Shown one piece after another: positions 1 through 4,902 of a stretch of 6,597 bases of DNA (positions are counted from its first letter, which is position 1; every line of letters starts with the position of its first letter). Location of the stretch: assembly GCA_001795245.1 (NCBI GenBank), contig MGOD01000019.1, forward strand, positions 7,495-14,091, in the 5' to 3' direction. The stretch is from Chloroflexi bacterium RBG_16_70_13 (GTDB lineage Bacteria > Chloroflexota > Limnocylindria > Limnocylindrales > CSP1-4). The position numbers and the translations under genes were made by a program. The notes under the pieces are model-generated. The model was given only the letters and a program-made list of their open reading frames with translations, had not been told where the DNA came from and searched no databases.

Positions 1-1
1 C

Positions 2-367
2 CGCCGGGCCGCCGCTGATCCGAGCCCGACCACGTCCGGAGTGGATGCCCAGCTCGATGCGCTGCTCGCGGCAAACATCCAGGGCTACGACGCGAGCCGC
101 CTGTGGACAGCCCCGGACGGGCCTGAGTACGGCGCCTCACCTGCGGTGACCTTCTGTAGCTATTCCGTCGCTGGCGGGCCGCTCGACAACTACCGAGTCA
201 CGATCTACGTGGCCTACAAGAACCCCGTCTTCTTCCCCTTGCTGTCCTATGCGACGGACTTCCTGGACGGGAAGTCGAACGGGACATGGGACCTCGCGGC
301 CGAAGCCTCGATGCGGATCGAGACCGACACGGCGCCGTCCGAGGTGAGCGGCCCGTGTCCGCCATGA
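2..367 (+). CDS. TadE-like minor pilin protein, 5'-truncated by window edge
   Basis: The reading frame is open from the left edge, and only about 121 codons of the C-terminal part are visible. No TadE N-terminus is seen, but this part aligns by eye with the C-terminal half of the next gene. Both contain an Asp-rich helix followed by G(Y/F)D-x-(S/T)RL, then a Tyr-rich strand, AY-x-(N/H)P, (F/Y)-x-PL, a D-(F/L)-LDG turn, a terminal MR(I/V)E and a Cys-Pro ending. By that alignment roughly 70 N-terminal residues, including the membrane helix, lie outside the window. A GTG at 41 is an internal codon rather than the likely start, because the similarity continues upstream of it. The product is probably a single-pass exported protein of the Tad (Flp) pilus. 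Its stop codon overlaps the next start as ATGA at 364-367, which suggests translational coupling. The family call rests on paralogy with the neighbour. Confidence 0.75.
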   Translation, partial: RRAAADPSPTTSGVDAQLDALLAANIQGYDASRLWTAPDGPEYGASPAVTFCSYSVAGGPLDNYRVTIYVAYKNPVFFPLLSYATDFLDGKSNGTWDLAAEASMRIETDTAPSEVSGPCPP

Positions 368-915
368 GCCGGTTTGCTCGGCGGCGGGGCGGTGGTGGGC
401 AGGCGCTGACCGAGTTCGCCTTGATCGCGCCGCTGCTGTTCCTGCTGCTGTTCGGCGTGGTCCAGCTCGGGCTGCTCTTCGCCGGCCAGAATGGCCTCGT
501 CAACGGCGTACGGGATGCGGCGCGGCGCGCGGTGACGTGGCGGATCAACGATGCCAGCGTCAACGACCCCTCGATCTACGGCGTGGTTTGCGCCGCCGTG
601 CATGACGAGCTCGTCAGCGAGCTCGCAGGAGGCTGGCTGCCTGGCTTCGACGAGACCCGGCTGCACCCGACCATCAGCTACCACTGGGAGGCCAACCCCG
701 GCGCCGCCGGCGCCGACCCGAGCGCAGAGCAGTACTTCCTCTACGTCGAGATCGACGCCGCGTACGACCACCCGCTCTACGTGCCGCTCGTGGGCTTCTT
801 CTTCGACCTCCTCGACGGCAGCGGCGACGGCGCGTTCACGCTCAGCGCCAGTGAGCAGATGCGGGTCGAGAACCCATCCCTCCCGATGGGCACGACGCCG
901 GCAACCTGCCCTTGA
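364..915 (+). CDS. TadE-like pilus assembly protein (pseudopilin-like)
   Basis: This is a 183-residue protein. A basic N-terminus (residues 2-8, rich in Arg) and a Gly run precede G12-QALT-E17-F18, followed by a hydrophobic segment at about 19-41. This is the TadE family pattern (PF07811 type), and G-xxxx-EF matches the site used by the Tad prepilin peptidase in Flp pilins and TadE/TadF. The remainder is predicted extracytoplasmic, with a charged helix containing R-D-A-A-R-R-A-V just after the membrane segment, two cysteines (C76 and C182) and a Tyr/Asp-rich C-terminal half resembling the preceding gene. The ATG at 364 is chosen because it overlaps the upstream stop (ATGA). A GTG at 355 with GAGGTGAG six bases upstream is a real alternative and would add three residues. 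The next gene overlaps as TGATG at 913-917. The protein is probably a minor pilin or assembly subunit; its exact position in the pilus cannot be read from sequence. Confidence 0.88.
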   Translation: MSRFARRRGGGGQALTEFALIAPLLFLLLFGVVQLGLLFAGQNGLVNGVRDAARRAVTWRINDASVNDPSIYGVVCAAVHDELVSELAGGWLPGFDETRLHPTISYHWEANPGAAGADPSAEQYFLYVEIDAAYDHPLYVPLVGFFFDLLDGSGDGAFTLSASEQMRVENPSLPMGTTPATCP

Positions 916-3566
916 TGAGACAGAGATCGATGCCTGACCAACCCGTCGCTCGCGTCCCGCTCGCCGTGGCTCGGCACCAGCATGGCCAGGCGCTGGTGCT
1001 GTACGCACTGTTCCTGCTCGTCCTGCTCGGGGCGTCCGCAGTGGCGATCGACTATGCCAACTGGCTGCTCATCGACCGCCGGCTCCAGAACGTCGCCGAT
1101 CACGCCTCGCTGGCGGGGGCGGCGATGTTCGAGGACCAGTTCGTCGCGGGCAACTGCACCGGCCTCGGTCAGCCCCAGTGCGACGACGCTCGGGCCCAGG
1201 CCTGGGCGTCGCTCAACGAAGACCTGAACCTGGGCCTCAGCGACGCGGATATCACGACGCTTGCGGGAAGCGACACGCCCGTCGCCGGCCAGACGACCAT
1301 GCCGGGCACGACCACGCCCTTGACCGGCGGACACACGATCTGGGTGACCACGCCGCCGCCGGCCAACTCCTCGTACCAGGGGGTCGGCGGCCGCTACACG
1401 AACAACTACGCGGTCGTCTTCGTCCGCGTTGATGAGCCGACGACGACCTACTTCGGCCGGGCCCTTGGCTTCGGGGCCCGCGATCGGATCGGCTGGGCGA
1501 CCGCCGGTCCACTGCCCACCGACTTCGCCCTCGAGGTCTTCTGTCGCAACAACATCCTGCCCGAGCACGGCGCCTGCGGCGGTTCCGGCGCGACATCGCT
1601 CGTGATCGACGGGCAGGGTGGCATCCGCCTCGTCCGCGGCGACATCGGCAGCAATGAAAGCCTCAAGGTCACCGCGACCAACGGCCAGGGCGTCATCGTC
1701 CAGGCCGGCAACGTCTTCGTCGTCGAGGGCAGCTGCTCGAACGCGCTGTGGACATGCCCGGACGATGGCACGCCCACGCAGGGTGGCATCTCCGATGGAA
1801 CAAACGGCAAGAACGCCTTCTTCATGCCGCCACAACCGGTTCCGCAATACCAGTCACCGCTGTGGGACGTGACCGTGAGCGAGCAGGAGTGCACAGGCGC
1901 GAACGCCTCCAACCTGTGCGTCCCGTACCGGCCGTTCCGGGCCAGCCCGCCTCAGAACCAGCCCGGCGACTGGGTCTGTGACCCGTCCGGGACCAGTGGC
2001 AGCAACAACCTGTGCGGCATCCCGGTCGTGACCGGCAGCTCGATCCGCTGCGACGCGGATATCCCGATCGGGGTCATCCCGAGTACCCACCTGATCCCGA
2101 GCCAGGGCCTCGACGTCAACCAGATCAGGGGCAACCCAGTCAACACGCCCCCGAGAGACAGGTACCTGAACATCGACGACGACCCGGAGACCAGCCCGGC
2201 CGAAGGTGACGCCGCCTTTCCACCGCCAGGAACGCCCGTGGACTTCGTCTACACCTCCTCCGACCTCCAGGTCGGGCCCACTGGCGCGAAGTCGTTCGAG
2301 GTGGCCCTTCGGCCACCGTTCGGGCGACCTGGCGCCGGCACCACCTACCTCCGGTTCGTGGCCTTCAAGACCCTCGGGGGTGCACCGAACGGCACCGGCA
2401 ACCAGGTCGACCTGGAGGTCGAGCTGTTCGAGAACGGCACGAGCATCTACGGGCCGATCACCGTGACGAACCTGCCTGGCACGCCGACCCGCTACGACGA
2501 GAATGACCCGCTCGTCGGCTCTCTCCTCCAGATCCCCCTGCCGACGACCACCAACTTCAACGCCCTGAGCCTGAAGTTCACCTTCGCGACGCTGACCGAC
2601 AGCGGCGCCCCGCGCGGCGGGGCCATCGCCTGGGCCGAAGTCCAGACGCCTCCGCTGAACCCCGCGATCCCGCCGATGATCCCGCCCGGCTACTACCACT
2701 CGATCACGATCGCCGACGGCGGCTGCGCGATCATGGACCCGACGGCGGAGTACTACGGTTACACCTACCCGGCGCTCCAGCTGTACCAGAAGCCCGGCAT
2801 CTACCGGTTCGGCGGCGGCAGCAGCGACGCCAAGATCGACGTCGGTGCCGGAGCGTTCCTGATCGGCGACGGGGTGACGCTCGTCTTCGACCCTGACTTC
2901 CCGGATCCGACCGGTGGACGCGGCATCATCGTCGGCGATCGAGGGGGGCTGGTCTTGAACACCATGCGCGTCCCGGGCCAGCCGCCGTGCACCTTCGATG
3001 CGGAGACGACGCCGTACAACCCGTCGCGGCCCCTCCTGGACCCGTCGCATTCGCCTCCGGATCTCGACTACGGCCTACCGTTCAGCTCGGTCTGCGCGGC
3101 CTGGGCGGTCGACTCGACCTCGCAGACCGGGCCGCACGCCGGGACGATGCTGTGGACCGGGCTCGATATCGCCGGCGACCCATTCCCGTATTGCGCCGAT
3201 CTCAACGTTGTCCCATGCGTCAGCCGCGACCGCTACGGCGCCACCGGCCTGCCGAACCAATACCGGGGCATCACGTTCTACTTCACGCCCGACGGCTTCC
3301 CGGCCTCCGCCATCACCCGCCGCTTCCAGATGAACACCGGCGGCGGCGGGTGCACGGGCAATGAACCGGGGATCGCCTTCAGGGGCGTCCTGTACGCGCC
3401 CTACGACGACGTGATCATCACCGGCGGCAGCAGCTTCGCCGCGGTCGGGCAGGTCCTGGCCTGGACCGCAAAGTTCAACGGCGCCTGTGCCGCGATCGAC
3501 CTCGACTACCCGTACGATCCGGCACCCGCCCCGCCGTATCTGCTGGAGCCGGGCATCGGCCAATAG
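915..3566 (+). CDS. TadG-like protein with inserted jelly-roll-like domain and beta-rich C-terminal domain
   Basis: This is an 883-residue protein. Residues 24-71 carry the TadG N-terminal signature (PF13400 type): G24-QALVLY, a hydrophobic segment to about residue 45, D46, then RRLQNVADHASLAGAA. The rest is predicted to be outside the membrane. Residues ~228-265 are Gly/Val/Ile-rich, like one turn region of a beta-helix. Residues ~413-579 look like a jelly-roll insertion (VDLEVELFENG, then a long strand, then AIAWAEVQTP). Residues ~590-860 contain PGYY, PGIY-x-(F)GGG, GVTLVFDPD, YRGITFYF and RGVLYAP followed by ITGGSSF, motifs shared in the same order with the last TadG-like gene. There are 18 cysteines, all after the membrane segment. 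The usual TadG C-terminal von Willebrand A domain was not recognised. The start is ATG 915, overlapping the previous stop as TGATG; TTG 912 and ATG 930 are alternatives. The protein is probably a large pilus-associated surface subunit or adhesin. The domain assignments come from reading by eye. Confidence 0.85.
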   Translation: MRQRSMPDQPVARVPLAVARHQHGQALVLYALFLLVLLGASAVAIDYANWLLIDRRLQNVADHASLAGAAMFEDQFVAGNCTGLGQPQCDDARAQAWASLNEDLNLGLSDADITTLAGSDTPVAGQTTMPGTTTPLTGGHTIWVTTPPPANSSYQGVGGRYTNNYAVVFVRVDEPTTTYFGRALGFGARDRIGWATAGPLPTDFALEVFCRNNILPEHGACGGSGATSLVIDGQGGIRLVRGDIGSNESLKVTATNGQGVIVQAGNVFVVEGSCSNALWTCPDDGTPTQGGISDGTNGKNAFFMPPQPVPQYQSPLWDVTVSEQECTGANASNLCVPYRPFRASPPQNQPGDWVCDPSGTSGSNNLCGIPVVTGSSIRCDADIPIGVIPSTHLIPSQGLDVNQIRGNPVNTPPRDRYLNIDDDPETSPAEGDAAFPPPGTPVDFVYTSSDLQVGPTGAKSFEVALRPPFGRPGAGTTYLRFVAFKTLGGAPNGTGNQVDLEVELFENGTSIYGPITVTNLPGTPTRYDENDPLVGSLLQIPLPTTTNFNALSLKFTFATLTDSGAPRGGAIAWAEVQTPPLNPAIPPMIPPGYYHSITIADGGCAIMDPTAEYYGYTYPALQLYQKPGIYRFGGGSSDAKIDVGAGAFLIGDGVTLVFDPDFPDPTGGRGIIVGDRGGLVLNTMRVPGQPPCTFDAETTPYNPSRPLLDPSHSPPDLDYGLPFSSVCAAWAVDSTSQTGPHAGTMLWTGLDIAGDPFPYCADLNVVPCVSRDRYGATGLPNQYRGITFYFTPDGFPASAITRRFQMNTGGGGCTGNEPGIAFRGVLYAPYDDVIITGGSSFAAVGQVLAWTAKFNGACAAIDLDYPYDPAPAPPYLLEPGIGQ

Positions 3567-3569
3567 CGG

Positions 3570-3617
3570 CGCCCGTCAAAGGGGCGAGTGGGACGAGGGT
3601 GTGTGCCCGGCTTCGTC
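3570..3617 (+). terminator. Two weak hairpins after the first TadG-like gene, possible terminator
   Basis: Immediately after the stop at 3566 there is a 5-bp stem CGCCC/GGGCG (3570-3574 with 3582-3586, 7-base loop). A second hairpin follows, GACGA-GGG paired with CCC and TCGTC (3592-3599 with 3606-3608 and 3613-3617, with a four-base bulge on the 3' side). Neither is followed by a T-run, so intrinsic termination is uncertain. The position between two gene sets fits partial termination or mRNA end protection. Confidence 0.25.
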
Positions 3618-3734
3618 GATCACTACAAAAGGCATCGATCCCCACACCGCGCTGAAGGGCACGCCGATGGCGGTCCTCGTCAATCGCATTTCCGGGAATC
3701 ACACCGAGGTCAATCGGGCGTCTTCAGGGCCGTT

Positions 3735-3792
3735 AGGTACCTTTTGGTGGGGTTACTAGTACCTCTGGCTGTCATTGCGGCCGCAAGGTACT
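3735..3792 (+). promoter_or_regulatory. Candidate operator cluster: AGGTACCT-type palindromes and half-sites
   Basis: Three related elements lie within 58 bp of the intergenic region. They are a perfect palindrome AGGTACCT (3735-3742), a palindrome TACTAGTA overlapping AGTACCT (3754-3764), and AGGTACT (3786-3792), the exact reverse complement of AGTACCT. This stretch is visibly less GC-rich than the surrounding DNA. The first two palindrome centres are 19 bp apart and the third is about 31 bp further on, close to three helical turns. Repeated short dyads just upstream of a gene set are typical of a dimeric regulator's binding sites, for example a response regulator. The regulator is unknown. 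The 3758-3764 and 3786-3792 elements could also pair as an RNA hairpin if transcribed. Confidence 0.45.
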
Positions 3793-3811
3793 CGCTGCTA
3801 CCGTCCTGACC
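3775..3811 (+). promoter_or_regulatory. Candidate promoter for the second TadE-TadE-TadG set, possibly leaderless
   Basis: TTGCGG (3775-3780) and TACCGT (3799-3804) fit the TTGnnn and TAnnnT pattern of a housekeeping promoter in GC-rich bacteria, with an 18-bp spacer. Transcription would then begin about 7 bases after the -10 element, at roughly 3811. That is at or just before the GTG/ATG at 3812/3815. No Shine-Dalgarno sequence precedes that start, which agrees with a leaderless mRNA. The AGGTACT half-site lies in the spacer and the two palindromes lie upstream of the -35 element. The hexamers match only partly, so this remains a prediction. Confidence 0.4.
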
Positions 3812-3814
3812 GTG

Positions 3815-4423
3815 ATGACAGGGGGTCACCGCAAACGCCCGCATTGGGCACGCCTTCCGGCGCGCCCCGCTTCGTGGCGCGCACCTCGTCGAGGACAGCG
3901 CGGCCAGGCGCTGGCCGAGTTCGCCCTCATCGCCCCGGTCCTCCTCCTCATCGTCGTCGCGATCGCCGACTTCGGGCGCCTCTACAACAGCATGGTCGCG
4001 ATCGAATCAGCCGCCCGCGAGGCCGCCGACTACGGGACGTTCAAGTCGTCGTACTGGGATGCCGGCCTCGGCAACCCGCCGGTGACCTTCGCCGAGATGG
4101 AGCGCCGGGCCTGCACCGCGGCGTGGGGCAGCCACCTCGAGAACTACAGCGAGCCGGTCGGGACGACGAACCACGAGACCTGCGACAACCCCGTGATCAC
4201 CTGCGTTGTCGAGCCCAACGGCCCGCCGGCCCAGGACTGCGACGTGTACGACGGCGCCGGTGATTGCCATGTCTCGACGACGGATCCGCCGTGCATCGTC
4301 CACGTGACCGCGACGTACACCTTCCGGCCGTTCTTCAACTTCAACATCCTCGGCTGGTCGCCCCTGCAGGTCACCTTCGCGCGACAGAGCCTGTTCCGGA
4401 TCTCGGACCTGCCCGTGCCATGA
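3815..4423 (+). CDS. TadE-like pilus assembly protein, first gene of second set
   Basis: This is a 202-residue protein. It has an unusually long basic N-terminus (about 29 residues, many Arg, Trp and Pro), then G30-QALA-E35-F36 and a hydrophobic segment at about 37-57. IESAAREAADYG follows, the conserved TadE helix after the membrane. The predicted external part has six cysteines clustered between about residues 95 and 163, and ends in a strand-rich region (HVTATYTFRPFF). The protein is probably a pseudopilin-like minor subunit processed after G30. ATG 3815 is preferred, with GTG 3812 as an adjacent alternative. No ribosome binding site is visible before either, and a promoter-like pair ends about seven bases upstream, so leaderless translation is likely. 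Its stop overlaps the next gene as ATGA (4420-4423). The C-terminal part does not clearly resemble the TadE-like genes of the first set, so it is a different paralogue rather than a fresh copy. Confidence 0.88.
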   Translation: MTGGHRKRPHWARLPARPASWRAPRRGQRGQALAEFALIAPVLLLIVVAIADFGRLYNSMVAIESAAREAADYGTFKSSYWDAGLGNPPVTFAEMERRACTAAWGSHLENYSEPVGTTNHETCDNPVITCVVEPNGPPAQDCDVYDGAGDCHVSTTDPPCIVHVTATYTFRPFFNFNILGWSPLQVTFARQSLFRISDLPVP

Positions 4424-4902
4424 CAGCGGGACTTGTGAGCACCCGACGTCGCCGCTGGTCCGGCCAGGCCCTTACCGAGTTCGCCATGGTCGTGCCGTTC
4501 TTCCTGCTCCTCCTCTACGGGATCGTCGAGTTCGGCCGCTACGTCTACACCGTCCAGGTGCTCAACAACGCCGCTCGCGAGGGTGCCCGCTACGCGATCG
4601 TCCACGGGGCCGAGTCCGGGACCTCGTCCGGGCCGATGCCCGGCGGGACGGAGATCAGCGACGATCCGACGGGCGAGAATGTCAAGGACGCGGTCCGGAA
4701 GTACGCGGTTGGCGTCCTCAACCCGATCATCTTCCCGGCCCAGACCTGCCCGTCCTCGCCGGCCAACCCGTGCTGGGTCACCAGCAACCAGCGCGGCGAC
4801 ACCGTCACCGTTGTCGCCCAGACCACGTTCACCCTGCTGTTGCCACTGCCGGTCCCGGCGATCACGGTGGAAGGGAGCTCGACCCTTGTCGTCAATCACT
4901 GA
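4420..4902 (+). CDS. TadE-like pilus assembly protein, second gene of second set
   Basis: This is a 160-residue protein and a close match to the classic TadE layout. A short basic stretch (R9-R12) precedes G15-QALT-E20-F21, followed by a hydrophobic segment at about 22-44 and VLNNAAREGARYAIVHG, the highly conserved post-membrane helix of the family. The remaining ~100 residues are predicted extracytoplasmic, with only two cysteines (in a QTCPSSPANPC stretch) and a C-terminal strand region. ATG 4420 is chosen because it overlaps the previous stop (ATGA) and leaves a normal-length N-terminus; upstream codons in the frame lie inside the previous gene. The last bases of this gene contain the ribosome binding site and start of the following TadG-like gene, so the three genes are almost certainly co-translated. 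Its likely role is as a pseudopilin-like minor component of the Flp pilus machine. This is the most typical TadE in the window. Confidence 0.9.
   Translation: MTAGLVSTRRRRWSGQALTEFAMVVPFFLLLLYGIVEFGRYVYTVQVLNNAAREGARYAIVHGAESGTSSGPMPGGTEISDDPTGENVKDAVRKYAVGVLNPIIFPAQTCPSSPANPCWVTSNQRGDTVTVVAQTTFTLLLPLPVPAITVEGSSTLVVNH
4869..4877 (+). promoter_or_regulatory. Ribosome binding site that selects a TTG start for the second TadG-like gene
   Basis: GGAAGGGAG lies inside the end of the preceding TadE-like gene, eight bases before the TTG at 4886. It is the clearest Shine-Dalgarno sequence in the window. The in-frame ATG at 4919 has nothing comparable before it, so the TTG start, with a 17-base overlap, is favoured. 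Confidence 0.6.

Noticed and set aside
41..367. Treating GTG 41 as the true start of the first gene
   Set aside because: The similarity to the next TadE-like protein continues upstream of 41 and a TadE membrane helix would be missing, so the gene is cut by the window edge.
777..1847. Long open frame on the - strand opposite the first TadG-like gene
   Set aside because: Its Val/Asp/Arg/Ala-rich translation is typical of the antisense shadow of a GC-rich gene, with no domain or start signal. The same holds for the - strand frames at 247-1008, 1854-3050 and 4144-4899.
3679..3716. Direct repeat GTCAATCG at 3679-3686 and 3709-3716, 30 bp apart, around a TTCCGGGAA near-palindrome
   Set aside because: Eight bases is short enough to recur by chance, and nothing links it to the promoter elements. 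It is recorded only in case it recurs in related genomes.
3567..3734. Possible cyclic-di-GMP or other riboswitch before the second gene set
   Set aside because: Some short GACGA/TCGTC pairing is present, but the conserved cores of known riboswitches are not recognisable, and the next gene appears leaderless from a promoter further downstream.
3487..3759. A frame running from the end of the TadG-like gene into the gap, with an internal ATG at 3667 giving a 30-residue peptide
   Set aside because: No ribosome binding site or recognisable character, and it ends inside the palindrome cluster, so it is probably chance.
3588..3809. Small + strand frame in the intergenic region with a hydrophobic C-terminal stretch (LLVGLLVPLAVIAAA)
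   Set aside because: The first two-thirds is Arg/His/Gly-rich and gene-unlike, there is no good ribosome binding site, and the hydrophobic part overlaps the palindrome cluster and promoter-like elements.
3775..4263. A 162-codon + strand frame overlapping the third TadE-like gene
   Set aside because: It is extremely Arg/Pro-rich and out of frame with a gene that has clear TadE motifs, so it is a shadow.
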